The translations under genes were made by a program, and so were the position numbers. Shown in pieces: positions 38,672 to 52,319 of a stretch of 64,000 nt of DNA (within the stretch, counting starts at the first letter, position 1; every line of letters begins with the position of its first letter). The stretch lies in the NCBI RefSeq assembly GCF_000512585.2, contig NC_089247.1:1054001-1118000 (forward strand), written 5' to 3'. The DNA is from Kwoniella bestiolae CBS 10118 (taxonomy: Eukaryota; Basidiomycota; Tremellomycetes; Tremellales; Cryptococcaceae). The notes below the pieces were generated by a model. It did no database searches. It was given only the letters and a program-made list of their open reading frames with translations, and had not been told where the DNA came from.

Positions 38672-41600
38672 ATGTCAGACCCCAACTCCCCACCGCAATC
38701 CACAGACCCCGTCCCACTCACCGCTGCTGCACACGTCGTCCCACCCGCTCACCCTCCCGCATCGTCCACCAAGACTGGTAGAAGGAGCGTGAGATTGTTT
38801 GCTCCTGATGGTGATTCGAGTTCGGACGAGGAAGGGGGACCGTTGATTGGTGGGAATCCGCATGCACATGGGCAGGATGGTGGGGTTGATGGTGAGTCTT
38901 GTTTCCGTTGCGTCTGTTCTGCCTTCAGATAATAGGACATACATTGAGATATCACCATGATTGAACTTGTGCTGTTCATCGGGGGGACGACATGATATGT
39001 ATCAGACCAATCTCACAGTCCATCTGCATATCCTTAGTAGTTGATAGGAGTTGTTTTCACTATGGGTCAAATCGCTAACATGCTACTCTCTCCCCCTCCC
39101 CCAGGCGTCCCACCCGCGAACCCCCGTTCAGCCTCCTACCCCGGCCCCACCACCCACCCTTCACCGACCTCACGCCTTTCAGCAATCGTCTCCTCCGCCT
39201 CTGCCGCTCAACCGAAACTAGCCAGAGCAGCTACCTTTGTTGCCCCCTCCTCCTCTTCCTCTCGTCCCCCTATCGTCCACACAGCAACACACGGTACAAG
39301 TCTTTCCCAAAATGCTGGCCTGTCCCACCACCACGACGGGTGGAGATCCAGACTCCGACCTGATAGCTTGTCTAGAAGCCTGCATACTCCCGGAGCTAAA
39401 ACACCTGGTGCCAATGGTGTACTGAAAGGGAAGTCAGACATGTACAATGATCCCGAGGCGAGCTACTTCCATAGTCATGCTGGGCCGTCTAGACGGAGAA
39501 GTGGGGCTGGAGGAGATATGGGATCGGACGATGACGATGAGGAAGAACCTCGTAGTGCCGGATGGCAGATGGGCGTGCACCCCTTCACGGGACATGGCAC
39601 TGGGAAAGCATCGAATGAGAGGAAAGGAAATACCGCGGAAGCCGATTCCTCGCATCAACAACAACAACACCAACAGCTAGAACAGGAACAGTCTCACCAA
39701 CGGCAACCTCAGTTGTCCTTGACCAGAGCAGAAAACTCGGTATCGAACGAAGAGAAGCAAGAGAGATTGGACTGGCAAGGGATGTTAGAGAGTGTGTTGA
39801 CCTCTGACGTGTTGAAGATCGAGGAAGCCAGAATATCACAGGCTATGCCTACTGAATCGTTCAGAGAGGAGTTCGGTCAATCCCTCTGGTGGCAGATACG
39901 TGCGAAACTTCGTGGAAGGACAGAAGCAGAAGAGAAAAGAAGAGTTCACGAGAGAAGAGCCAGAGTTGTGGATAGCGTTTTAGAGGAAGTTGCGACGTTC
40001 AAGGCTAAACCTTATGTACCCAGTACTACCACACAGGAGGAGGAAGAAGACAAGGACCTGGGACCTCAACACACAGCACTGGAACAGGTCAATCTGATGC
40101 TGGCCAAATTGGCTGCTATCAAGGCTCTCTATCCCAACTTGGCTGCTATGCGTGCCGACAAATCGACATACGCTTCCAACGAATTCAGAGCCAAAACAGA
40201 TGCTCTGACTGCCTGGTCGACTGTCGTCACTGCCTTGCAAACTCAGTTGAAGCTATTGCAGAAATGGACCGGATCAGACGACCTGGACATCACCAAGCCC
40301 AATACCACGAAAGAGAAAGCCTTGACGGACAAATCGACGTACACGTATCATCCGTTAGACTCTGAAAGTGGGAACGCCAGTGGTGGCGTCACGCATGGGG
40401 CTGGAGCGGGACGAGACGCAGCGGACGATTCGTCTTTCCTTGATCGGGTAATGAAAGAAGATAATCTCCAGAGGATGTTTGAGAGACGAGCGTTCATCGA
40501 TTTGATCAACCTCGTTAGAAATGCCAAGGAGACCGTTATAAGTTATCTACCGATCTTCGAAGAGCAGAACTTGCCTGATTTCCAATATGAATTGGTCAGG
40601 TTGATTGGGTTCCCCGGGAGGTTGATCATAGAAGCTTTGAAAGTTAGATTGGATGCTGCGTCAAGATTGGTCGACCCCAACCCTATGGTCGTATCTGATT
40701 TTATCGATAATTTGAGGTTGTCCATCTCCTTAGCTGTGTTGATTAGGAAACAGTATGATGAAATTATAGCTCCGGATGAAGAAGGACGATGGAAAGTTCC
40801 ACATTGTTTACCTCCTGAATATAACGATGTGATGTTGGATGCTATGAGGGCGTTCTTCAAACTGTTACATTGGAGATTGAGGGGTGTAGGGAGAGGAAGC
40901 TATTTCAAGGAGACTGAGGTGTTGGAAGATGAGGGGCCGTTCTTGTATGAGGCGGCTGAGGCTATTGAAGGGGGTGATATGGTCGTTGCTGAGCATTCTT
41001 GGTGAGTTTAGCTATTTGGCTTCTTCCTGCACAACGAGATTTGGGCTGATAGCGATTTGATTGGTAGTGCTCTATCGAATAAACTCCTTATACGATCGTG
41101 TAACTACCTCGATCAACAGCTCCGAGTACCTCAAACACCTGGAAACCCCAATGCCTTTGGACGAGATGGTAGCTCAAAAGTCATGAAGACCGAGGAGATG
41201 ATCTCGTGGTACGGTAAACTCCTTGATTCCGCTAGAATGCGACATCGAAAGACCCAAAGATATTGCCGAAGACTTACCCAGCGATTCGATAATTCTGCAG
41301 AATATACCTTGGAGCACACCGAAGTCGACGCTCTCGTCGCTCAACTTCAGGATTCCGGTCACTTCTTAGTCTACACCAATGTGTTCGAAGGGAAAGGGAC
41401 GTATATTGTTGCTGATGGCTCCCTTTGGGCTCAGCCTGACGAAGTTCGACATCTTCTCCAGAGAGCTTTCTCAGTCACCATTCCAGGATCCAGAGCAAGA
41501 CCACGCCGGACTGGAACTACCTCTAATGACGGTGATCGGATGAATACCTTCAATCCCGATGGTACACCTGATGTTCAACCTGTAGATGATGGTGATTCGG

Positions 41601-44023
41601 ATGATGACGATGATGGACATATTGCGGCATACTTGCTGCTCTTATCGCCGAGGCAGAACTTTGTCTGGACCGGGGCTGTGATGACTCTCAACGTGGACTA
41701 TATCGAATACGCATTACAAGATAACAGAGTACGACTGATCGCGGACGGGCCAACAAGTCGATTGGCACTTTGTAAACACCTCTTTGCTGAGTCGCTTATC
41801 GATCCTGAATCTGGAGAATCGCTCTACCTACCATGTCTCGCAGAGGCTCAAGCACATCTACCATCAATCCAAGGCCAACTGCTCAAGATTGCGAAATCAT
41901 CTTATCGATTGTCGGAATGCATCGTCCAATCTGCTCCGCTGGTTCGAAATGCCTTCAGAGGCGCAGCGGGATCTCAAGACTTGGTAGAAAACTGGTACTC
42001 CTTCGCCACGGATCACGGGACAAGAGTCAGTTCGCATATCGACCCATCCTCTTGGGAAAGGTTCAGCCGACTCCTCATGCGACTTGCTATCTCCTGGATA
42101 TCATTTATCTGTCAAGAATGTAATCCAACCGATAGAAAGACATTCAGATGGACTGTCGCTGCCTTGACTTATGCGTTCACCATGACTAGGGGTAACAATA
42201 TCTTGGCGCTTGATCGTGCCGAATTTAGTCTGCTCAGAAGACACGTAGGAAATTGTGTTTCCCTGTTGATTAGTCATTTCGATATTCTCGGTGCGAGGAG
42301 CAGTCTGGAAGCTAAGAAGGAAGCAGATAGGATAGAAGCTATGAGGAGGTTACAGAGATTACAGGAGAATCTCGATGACGAATTCTTACCCCGTACACCA
42401 TCGCCCTCTGGTCAACCGAGGATAGACCGAAGTATCCGCTTGACCGTGGAAGAGAGACTGAGGTTGATAGAGGAACTAGAACAAAGAAGGCACGAAGCCG
42501 CCCCTCAACCTGTTGGAACTGTCCTCGACGAGGAGGTATCGGAAGATCGAGCTTTGGTATTTTTGGCGGCATCCAAATCAAATATCTCAATGAGATGGCA
42601 ACAGGGTGCTTATATCGGTGGAGGAGCGTCTGGCTCGGTGTATCTGGGTTACTCATTGCAGGATAATACAGTATTCGCGGTGAAGATCTTACCCACTGTC
42701 GATATTCAGTCGTCCCCTGCGCTCTATGAGAGTATTAAGAGGGAATCGGACGTTATGAGTTTGCTGAGTCATCCGAATATCGTTGGATTCCTGGGGTTGG
42801 AAGTTCATAGGAATAGAGTTTGTCTTTTCCAGGAGGTGAGTCGAGATGACACAATCCGTCTTGTTTGCCCTCAGTGCTTCCCTTGTCATCGATATCAAAC
42901 AAGGACTCGATGAGCTGATGGTTGGTGTGTTTACAGTACTGCGAAGGTGGTGCTCTCGCTGGGATGTTGGAGTACGGTAAGATTGATGATGAAGAGGTTG
43001 TCGGGGCGTTCACCATTCAGCTGTTACGTGGTTTGGACTATCTCCACCAGAATAGGATCGAACATCGGGATTTGAAGCCTGAGAGTGAGTAGAAGTTCTA
43101 CTCCGCTCAACCCTCTGAAACTGTACCTAGTTATAGAAAGCCGAAGGATTGTAGAAGGGTTGCAGCTAACAGTTTCCACTCTTCGCTTCGTAGATATCCT
43201 TATCGGCGCCAACTCGGTCCTCAAATTGGCAGATTTCGGTACCGCCAAGATAGTCAACAAGAACAAGACGCTCGCTCGAACCCGTGGGGGTGCGCATGCC
43301 AAGATGGAAGGGTTGGAAGGTACGCCGATGTACATGGCTCCTGAGATGATCAAGAATGTACGATCGAATAAATTGGGTTCATGTGATATTTGGGGTCTTG
43401 GATGTGTTGTACTACAGATGATCACTGGGTGGGTGGATACCGCTCTAATCCCTATTTTCTAGTCTCAGAAGTCGCCCAGACCGCCAGAGCAGGATGCTGA
43501 TGTAGTTACTCTTCGTGTATAGTCGAAAACCATGGAGTTTCTTGGACTTCGATAACGAATGGTAAGTCTGCCTCTATCCCAACCACTAATCCCAAATAAC
43601 ATCGCTGAATTATCTGTTCGTGCGATAGGGCAATCATGTTCCATCTCGGAGCTACGACCGAACACCCACCTCTACCCGAGCCCAACGAGATGTCAGAACT
43701 GGGTATAGAATGGATCGAGAGGTGTCTTTCGCTCGAACCGGACGAAAGGCCCACTGCGCCTGAGCTGTTGGCTGATGAATGGTTGGAACCGATGTTACAG
43801 CAGATGGTGAGTCCGGGTCTCTCATACACAATACAATGCTGATTGTTTCGGAATGAATGCGCAGCTCGAAGCAGAGGAAGATTACCCGGATGTACTGGCT
43901 GCTCACGAGACTGAGGCTGCCCCTCCACCACCTGAGGATCTGTCTACAGAACATACACCCTCGTTGATCTCTGAGGAAGCTACTCCGCCGCTTGAAGTTG
44001 ACAGTTACGAGGGGGAAGCTTGA
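38672..44023 (+). CDS. SSK2: SSK2/Wis4-type MAP kinase kinase kinase (HOG pathway)
   Basis: Eight exons join in phase: 38672-38891, 39105-41001, 41068-42835, 42937-43084, 43194-43428, 43523-43561, 43629-43806 and 43865-44023 (1,547 aa). A disordered Ser/Gln/Asp-rich N-terminus precedes a large helical regulatory region typical of Ssk2/Ssk22/Wis4/MEKK4 (FREEFGQSLWWQIRAKLRGR, PHCLPPEYNDVMLDAMRAFF, SNKLLIRSCNYLDQQLRVPQ). The C-terminal kinase has the Gly loop GGGASGSVYLGYS, AVKILP, HPNIVGFLGLE, the catalytic loop HRDLKPENILIG, DFGTAK, GTPMYMAPEMIKN and DIWGLGCVVLQMITGRKPWS. In fungi this kinase receives the Ssk1 response-regulator signal and activates the Pbs2-Hog1 cascade. A long 213-nt first intron separates a 73-codon leader exon. 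All key catalytic residues are present. Confidence 0.92.
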
Positions 44024-44375
44024 TGATGTGTTTCGCTCGATGTAGTTCCTGGTTTCGCTTTTTTACCCTTTCTTGTTTAACTGTATGATAGGTTTTCTTC
44101 ACATGGGACTTGACGATACACGAAGGGTTCAAGTATGTAACTTTTAGATGTAGATGTAGAGATTATTTCAGTATGTAGAGATAGCTCAGAGTGAGATGAG
44201 TCGTATAAGATATGCATATTGTTCTTGTCTTGCTCTATCTATCTATACAAGTGATATCATCGACTGTGATACCGTCATGTGTGATGTTCCTTTTCGGTGG
44301 ATACATAACTCTTCCATATGTTCACCTGGACACCGAGATCACCACCATGTGATCTCGCGGAGAAACGACCTCACC
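44024..44375. other. Convergent 3' spacer
   Basis: Non-coding sequence lies between the 3' ends of SSK2 (+) and COG2 (-). No hairpin or gene stood out. Confidence 0.5.
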
Positions 44376-47318
44376 CTACTCGGACGGTTTGTTAATAACG
44401 TCGACCAATTCCTTCCAACTACCCAATTCCTCAATATCGACCTCACACGACTTGCTCGCATCCTGCCTGAGCGTATCAATATCCTTGATCATCTGCAACT
44501 TGAATCTCTCTTCTTCCTTTTCCTCTTTCCCATCCCCTTCCGTCGAGGTAGCACCGGAACTGGAAGTAGAAAAGAAAGATGATAATCCCGTTTTCTTCGA
44601 TTTGCGATGTTTCCTCAACAAATCCTCAGTCTTCTTGACGCTCCCGAGTATTGATGAGTAATTCACCAAGACCGAATCTAATATCTGGGTGGACCATTCC
44701 CTTCCGTACGTAGATTTCAGTTGGGGCTGTAAGGTGTATAAATTTGATATGGGCTTGAGCACGTTGGGGATGAAATATGATGCTTGGTTCGCCGAGGTGG
44801 GCGTGGAAGAAGTGGTGGTGGATGATCGGAATTGGGACGCGATTGATCGGATGAGTTTGAGGGGGTCTATACACCTCCTAGTGAGGATTTGAAGGAGGAC
44901 GTTGGAGTAAGGTGTTATAGGGATGGTGAGGTGTTCTACAACGACAAAATCAACATCAGCTTCGCTCAAAGAGCAGCGAGGATTTCGTCCACTCACCTTC
45001 TAAACCTAATGTGTTGATGACCTTGATTTCTGATACTTTCGCTTTGAGCTGGTCTAAATCGACAATAGCAGCAGCGGTGAATTTCAACGCCGCATCTTCT
45101 TGAGTTGTATCTTCCTCCTTTATGGTGAAGGTATCCAAAGTGGATTTGAGGTATGTACCAAAACGAGAGATTATCTGTATCGCAGGTCAGCCAATGATCA
45201 GAGACCTCACAATGTCGAAAAAATTAGCTCACCTGCAAGCTCAGTCTCCAGAACCTCGGTGCCAATTCTTCGATAAAGACATCGTCACTCCAAGTCGTCT
45301 CCAAAGCCTTCCATATACTCGCGGAAGCGGATAATTCCCAATCTCCTGAAACGGCTTTATCGTTACTTGCGGATGCCAGTGAGTTTTCCAGAGTTCCGAC
45401 AATTTCTTTCCATCTCAGCTGGAAGTACACCGGTAATTGCCATCGTCTTTCGAATGACTCATATGACGGGGATGTGCGCATGGATATCACGTTTCGTGTG
45501 GATGGAGCAAACGATTCAAGTAGAGTGATGAATTTGTGAGTTGTAGTGTAGTGCTAGACGTATTAGGTAGAGTCAGCATTGAAGCGACAATAGGATCTTA
45601 TACTGAATGAGTCACTCCTTAGAGAAAGACCCAAATCACAGGAAGGAGAGAGTAGGGTGACTTGAATGAAAAATCGTGATGCAGATCACTCACCTTATGC
45701 AACTCATCAGGTCGACCAGCAGCAAAAATGGTACTCCCCAAATTATCTATCAGCGCACCGGCAATCTCTGGCCAAACAATGTTACTGAAGAAATCGAATT
45801 TCTCAGATATATCCTCAGATATTTGCAATAATGGCCCATAAGTTTCCATCTGGGTTAATACCTTGTTATACAACGATGCCAGAGGGGATTGATCTTCTGA
45901 AGGCAATCTGAGGGACTTCTCCAGTGGGTTATTGAGTTGGGATGAATGGGGCGTCTTGGGTGCTGTGGGCGTCCTGGGGACTGTCAAGCTTGTTGATGTT
46001 ATGGTCTGAGCCATTGACTGTCATTAGCGACTCCGGCCCCAATGCCAATTTGTTGTTTGGGCACTCTTATCAGAAAGGTTATTCGACTCACAGATCTACA
46101 GAACGACCGTATAGATCTCCTGACCACTTCTTCAGCTTCTTCCCAGCCTTCTATCAGCTCGTATGTCTTGAGACATTGTTTCAGTCTCGGTATATTCGGT
46201 TCGGCAAGCTCAGCAGTAAGCAAAGTCGAGAGATCTTTCGATAAACGAGACTTGATATTTTGTATACGCTAGAGGTGAGGGAGTTAGCCAAGTATATTTC
46301 TCTTAGTCCCAAAAAGGTTTCCAGGTCGGAGACGTAAAGTATACACTCACATCCTCCACGACATCGACAATAGCACACCCCTCCATCCTAGCTTTGTTCA
46401 CCAGATACACCACCTGGGTGTACTCCCCAGCAACTCGATTGATCATCTTGGCTGATCCATGCTCTTCGTCCGGTGTCGTATCGAGCAATGTCTCCGCTCG
46501 AGTGAGAGTATCGAACAGGCGTTGTAAGAGGTCCAGGAGTGCCTATATTGTGTATCCAGATGTACGACGTCAGCTGATGGACTCGGTTCATTGTCTCGTA
46601 GCTTACCTTCTCTTCTCTCAGTGCTGATCGTTCATCGAGCTTGGTCTGTACTTTCTCTTGATGCTCGTACAGTATGTCCCTGACAATCTACAAGGTTTGC
46701 CAAGGAGTCAGCATACTACCCCACTCACATACGCAAAGCCATTCCTTTCACTGAGCCCTCATTATGTCCGCACAATCCGTTCTTAGATAGACAGCGCATA
46801 GTCGTCCCAGTAAAAACCTCCAAGAAGAGAGAAAACACCAAACCCACCTCAACCTCCCCTCTAACCTCCCTCATAGGCTCCTGCAACCCCTTCAACCTCC
46901 CTTCCTCGCCCCTCAACCCCGTCCTAAGCGAGATAAACTCCTCATAATCCTCATTAATCAACCTCACCAGCTCCTCCTTCAGTTCATTCAGGTAAGCTCT
47001 CAATTCTCCACGCAGCTCTTCAAGTGGGATATGTATTCTGGATAAGAGGAATTCGTCGGCGTTGAAGTCCTCCGATGAGAGGAGGGGGTGGGAGTGCGAG
47101 AGGGGTTGTAATGAGGGGAGGTCGAGGGAGTGGTCTGGGCCTGACGAAGAGGATGAGGAGTGAGACGATCTGCGGGATGAGGAGGCTTGTTGTTCAGAAT
47201 CTTGGATGGGGAGTGAAAGTGGTACAGTTGATGGTTGGATGGAAGTGGGGGATATGGATATTGACATTCCCCTAGGGACGTCCCCGTTTATAGTTGACAT
47301 GGTGACGGACTCCACCAT
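44376..47318 (-). CDS. COG2: COG2: conserved oligomeric Golgi complex subunit 2
   Basis: This multi-exon gene runs from ATG 47318 (or in-frame ATG 47300) to a stop at 44376. The N-terminus is Ser-rich, then carries the COG2 signature: SSEDFNADEFLLSRIHIPLE, ELRAYLNELKEELVRLINED and YEEFISLRTGL. Downstream helical segments fit a tethering-complex rod: HQEKVQTKLDERSAL, LLDLLQRLFDTLTRAETLLD, AEPNIPRLKQCLKTYELIEG, LYNKVLTQMETYGPLLQISE, RRWQLPVYFQLRWKEIVGTL, LAPRFWRLSLQIISRFGTYL and PYSNVLLQILTRRCIDPLKL. It ends DIEELGSWKELVDVINKPSE. COG tethers retrograde vesicles at the Golgi and maintains glycosyltransferase recycling. Introns are short; not every junction was resolved. Confidence 0.88.
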
Positions 47319-47831
47319 TCACTGGTTTGAGCGGTTTCACGAATTTGTTGATCGCTGGGCTGATAGTATCTTATAGATACGCGATCGTAGTGGTAGGCAC
47401 AAATTATCTGGGATGATAATCATCAACAACATCATCATCACCAGCAGCTGTTGTTGCTAATCGTTACTTCGCGTTCGTGTGAGGTGGAGGATTCTAACAT
47501 TGACTTTCAAAGACGGAATCAAATTATGCAATATGGACTGCTATGGCAGGAGGACCTTGGGGATATCAATTAACATCATATAGTAGCGTATATAGATATA
47601 TCGATGATCACCGTCATATGAGAAGAGAAGGAAGGAAGAAGGAGTAAATGATTTATATCCAGCTCTACAAGTCGTTCAATTGCAGAAACAAAACGAAAAA
47701 GAAGGAAAGGAAAAGCGTATAAAAGATGAATATCTTTATTCTATCTACTCCAGAAACCAGATATTCGTATTCCCCTTCCAATCTCATCCCTCGGCACGAT
47801 CTCTAATGATCTTCCCGTATCCTGAATCCGC
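47319..47831. other. Spacer between COG2 and YPT1
   Basis: This stretch is the promoter side of COG2 and the 3'UTR side of YPT1. A CATCAACAACATCATCATC-type short repeat lies at about 47426-47444. No gene was seen. Confidence 0.5.
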
Positions 47832-50800
47832 TTAACAACATCCACCAGCAGTCTTTTGTTCAACATTTTGACCGAGACCCTTGATTGTAGACTTGGCACC
47901 TGGGCCAGATGCCATTGAAGTTGAACCCATTCTGCGACAACCCAAGGAAAGTTAGCGTCTGCACTTCAACTCTCAGAAACTAGTCTACTCACCTATCCTT
48001 GATTTGCTTGGACATGGTCAAGAAAGCTTGCTCTACATTGGTAGCGTTCTTGGCGGACGTTTCGAGGAATGGGATACCCAATTCATCGGCGAATGCCTTG
48101 GCAGCGGCGTACTCTACAACCTTCTTGGTGGCCAAATCAGATTTGTTTCCTACAAGAAGCTTGTTGACACCTTCCACAGCGTATCGGTCAATCTCTTGCA
48201 ACCATTGTTTGACGTTGGCGTAGGTGTCTAAATGTGACAAGGGATTAGCACGTGACATTCTGTAGATCTCAGCTGAGAGAATACTCACCGCTGTCAGTCA
48301 CATCGTAGACCACTATGATACCGTGAGCACCTCGGTAGTATGACGATGTGATAGTTCTAAGTCGAAATGTTAGCATCAAACCTCTCGATCTAGCCAAAGG
48401 CATGGACCCAACTCACCTAAATCGTTCTTGTCCAGCGGTATCCCACTGTTCGGTATATATACATATAATAAAGAGGAATGATTGTAGGGCAGGTGCGATA
48501 TCAAAAGAATAATGGAGTGAAGGAGAGGGTCAGTGATAGGGGAAAAGAAAAAGGTGCGTACAGATATATACCAATATACAAGAGCAACGGAATACGCCAA
48601 ATCCATAAGCGTTGAAAGGTCAGTCGAATCCACCACCATTGAACGCCGCCGAAAGCGAGTGCACCAAGGGGCCGAAGCGATGCCGCAAACGTCGTTCGAC
48701 GTATAAAGTTGAAGAGAACGAATTTCAAGATCCAGGAAAGGACAAGTGAAACGTAATTTTGAGGTGTAACCGAGAAAGTTCGCGAAATATGTATATACAC
48801 AGAGTGAAGGTGGCGGAAAGGCGCAAGAGCATCCAGTCGAAAGGTTGAATCCCGTGAGAGCGTATACGATTCAAAGTAAATAGTCCGTACCATCAAGATA
48901 AAAAGGCGTTTCAGATTCAAGGCCCATTTTCACGTTGAAGCGATTAGGGTTTCGCCGGATGACAAATCGATTCCGATTTCAAAATCATCGCCATTGCAGA
49001 TAAGATCGAACAAGATTGAAGTGCCCGTGTGAAGGGTTCGCGTCCCGATGGTAACCGCCATTGGTAACGAGGTGGAATCGTGAGATCACAGTTGGAACAA
49101 ATAGCAGCCCGATATGACGGGATATGACAGGCGAATGCCACACGTTATCATATGTCCAATGCGTCGCGAATGGTGGGACATTTTGAGGGCCGAATTGTTT
49201 GTTTGATATTGAGATATCGGGCAAGAACCAGGAAGGGTCGAAAATGGCGCCGCCAGTGATGGGGAGAAGAGACCAGGAGGTGATTGAAGCGATTTTTTGC
49301 CAAGTTTTCAGAAGGCGTTCAAGCGAAAGGCAATCAAATTAATCGGCAACATATCGATGAGAGAAAGAGCAGACAATAACACGAATATGAGGAGTTTCAG
49401 GGCGTACCGAAGTCACGAAGGGAATTGTGAGGTTCAGGCAGCATAAGAAGCAATTCAACGTTCCGAAAGTCAAGGACGAAAGATCAATGATAAATATCGG
49501 TGCCATGTTTCAGGATTTATCCGTTCAGATAGCGCGGCGTTCGACAGTGCGTTCAATGACCGAGGAGTCGGACGAAGGTGACCATTATGACGATATAATC
49601 CAGAGAAATATAGGTGATTGATGTAATAACCCAGATAGTTGAATTGTCGAATTCGGATTGGCATTCGTGTGAGGAGCAGGACGTGAAATCAATTGATAAA
49701 ATTGCGCCGCGAGAGTCGAAAGTTCAAGATAGACGCCAAGTACAGTATTTACAGCATAATTTTGACGGGGACACAATGCAGCATCCAACCAAAGGTTGAT
49801 TAATGAGTGACGTATCCAGATCAAGGTGTGGACGTGCAGCAGTGTGAAGCCGAAATAGGCGAAAGCGCGAAAAGGCGGTCGATGAATGAGAAGATGCCGA
49901 GTTTGATAGGTGAAGGGGACACATCAATATCAGGATTCAGAGGTCAATCAGACATTCGAGCAACAGAGGCAAAACCAATATGCGTCAAGAAAGGCAGAGA
50001 GACAGGATCAACCGATAGAGCGAGAGTTCACCGAGAACGACAGATGGGAGCGTGATGCGAGCAATGTTGAGATAGATTCGAGAGCGAAGGAACGAGGGAG
50101 TGTTGGGATTGCCGATAGTCGAGAGAAGATGAGATGGAGAGATAAGTGACCGTCAGCTATCTTGCTAAAACTCAAGCTGAGTGCGTACCCTAGTGAGGGG
50201 AAGGTATACGCACGATTTGTAACTTCACAGTCTTTCCCTCGAGCTCGATAGTTCTGATCTTGAAGTCGACCTGTAGCCAGTGGAGGCTGTGTGAGCGAGT
50301 GGCAAATTACAATGGTAGGGGTAGGTGATGGATGGTAGGGTACAATATGTTAAAAGGCAAGAGCGATTCATAGAGTGTAACGTATCAAGGTCACAGGTAA
50401 GAGAGAGAGATTGAATATCATATGTGAGAAAAGGAAAGATGAAGAAAGAAAGAGAAAAGAGAAATGTCAATTTCGAAAATGGACCCCTATTTAACCTTGT
50501 CCAGTGATGATAGAGGGTGAGCAAAGAGAAGCGAGAAATGAACAAAAGAGGCGAGAAGCAAAGGAGAACAGCACACAAAAGAGCATGTTTCTCGCTTCCC
50601 AAGGATCGTTCCGCATGACAGATACACACAATCAATCACGGAAATCACCATCAAACTCGATTCAAAAACCGTTACACAGCACCATGTGAGTGAAAATGAA
50701 CAAGAGAAATAATGATTTGAATCAGATCCTGCTGATAATGATGAATGTCACACCGAGTACATTTGTTGAGGATAGCTCTCGGCGTGACATCCATCATTGT

Positions 50801-51254
50801 CATCATCTCCTTCACCCTCCAATCCATCAAAAACTTCGATCTGATTCAATCTGTACCATTCAGTCTCCGGTCCAGCGCCCACACACACACAGAGCGCATT
50901 GTCCTCTTGTCCAATCCATCATATAGATCTCATCCACCACGGTGTCCTAATCATTCCGAGCGAACGAGTACTGTCACGAACAACAGACAGAAGGAGAGAC
51001 AGCCACTTACTCCGATGGTTGAGATGTACGATTCGGTATAAGTATCATCGGCGAATCGAAGAAGCAAACAGGATTTTCCTACACCTGAATCACCGATGAG
51101 GAGGAGCTAGTCGTGGTAGAATATCATCATTTAGCAAATGTCTGGGTAGCGTACCATCACCTCGGACAGTGTGAATGTACACTCGGAGAGGATTGATGAG
51201 GATGGTGGTGTAATTACTCACCTTGAAAAGGTAATCGTACTCTGGCGCAGACAT
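47832..51254 (-). CDS. YPT1: YPT1/Rab1 small GTPase
   Basis: Seven exons join in phase: 51254-51222, 51106-51011, 50270-50214, 48445-48417, 48356-48289, 48227-47993 and 47931-47832 (205 aa, the usual Ypt1 length). The order is [12 protein letters not shown]-loop [14 protein letters not shown], effector region [16 protein letters not shown], switch [64 protein letters not shown] and a geranylgeranylated tail GGCC. The switch I/RabF sequence and the [14 protein letters not shown] block are Rab1/Ypt1-type. It controls ER-to-Golgi transport and pairs functionally with COG. Introns 4-6 are 60-61 nt, but introns 2 and 3 are 740 and 1,768 nt, which is highly unusual here. Confidence 0.95.
48446..50213 (-). 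other. Giant intron 3 of YPT1 (1,768 nt)
   Basis: It is bounded by donor ATC|GTGCGT (50213) and acceptor CCGAACAG (48446); the exons on both sides are certain from the Ypt1 protein. The interior has no recognisable protein-coding frame (best ORF 139 aa, antisense-like composition). The + strand is rich in CGAAAG/GAAGCGAT words, so the transcript would be pyrimidine-rich. No tRNA or terminal inverted repeat was seen by eye. Confidence 0.85.
50271..51010 (-). other. Long intron 2 of YPT1 (740 nt)
   Basis: Donor GGA|GTAAGT at 51010 and acceptor GGCTACAG at 50271 flank certain exons. It contains GAGA/AAAGAGA-rich stretches on the + strand near 50400-50460 and a CACACACACA run near 50880. No ORF with family support was seen. 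Confidence 0.85.
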
Positions 51255-52319
51255 GGCTAAAAAATCAATTCAAATGTCGTTCTTTCTATTATCGATTAAC
51301 CCCAATTTCCATCCATCCATCAACCATGTAACGCGTTACCCAACGTTATGCGACAGTTCATTGAGAGTGACAAGAAGTTTTGATGGATTGGTTGGATGAT
51401 TGTGATAAGGTTGATTGATATCGCCGAGGTGGTGAAGAAGCGGTGTTGTCATATGACGTGAAACGCGTGGATGTTCGGCGGCAAATTGATGGTTTGATGA
51501 TGGTGGGAGCGCAACAGCATTCAGTAGCAAGTCGTCGTGAAAGTGTAACATTCGGGAGAGCAATAGTGAAATCGTAAGAGTCAGCATGATGTCCCCCTTC
51601 ACCGTTCGACCCATCCTCAAAACGACCATCGGGCATGTCCCATGAGCTCGCACGCGCCGCCGCTTATCTTCCTCCAATTCTTTGTTGCCTATCCATCCTT
51701 CTCATGATGCTTCCTGTTGGATGTGCGTTGTGAAGCGTTGACTCACCTAGGAAGGGGAAGGTGAAGAATGTCCAAAGTGTGTCGTATAGATTGACGGTAA
51801 GGTGAATATATGGTTGATGATTGTGTGGGATAGTAGTGATGTACACATATGTGCAAGTGACAAGTGAGTGACGATATATGGAATGAACAATACAACTAGT
51901 GACGTTGTATGCGTGGCGAGCAAATCACTATAACTTTATTACAGGTTACCATTTAACAACACTCTAATCAGCCACGAGGACTTGGCAGATAACCCTCGGG
52001 AGATCCCGGCATTAGATCTCAGTGGCACCCGGATGTGATGCTATCTGGAGATGATCACCACAACATGGATGTTACAATCGCAACGACGAGGATGGATGGA
52101 CTGGAAGTCGTTATGAATATGCGTGACAAGAAGTCAATGGTGGTCCAAGCCTGTGACTGAAGGTGATGGAGCATAAGAAAGTATAAAGTTTTCATGCAAA
52201 GTAGGAGAAAAAGATGATAGGTCTAACCTCTACCATGACTAGACAAATATATCCGCTGGCTAAACCCCTAATCCCGGATGTCCCACTCTGATACCTGATA
52301 CTAGAACAACATGATCCGC
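51255..52319. other. Gene-free spacer upstream of YPT1
   Basis: About 1.06 kb lies between the YPT1 start and the QCR10 stop. Only short ORFs occur. A leader exon or 5'UTR intron of YPT1 may lie here but cannot be fixed from sequence. Confidence 0.5.

Noticed and set aside
48501..48920. 139-aa minus ORF inside YPT1 intron 3
   Set aside because: No family match and a composition typical of pyrimidine-rich non-coding sequence. It lies between certain YPT1 exons on the same strand.
50500..50520. TGATGATAG resembling a C/D snoRNA C box in YPT1 intron 2
   Set aside because: It lies on the strand opposite to YPT1, and no matching D box with terminal stem was found nearby.
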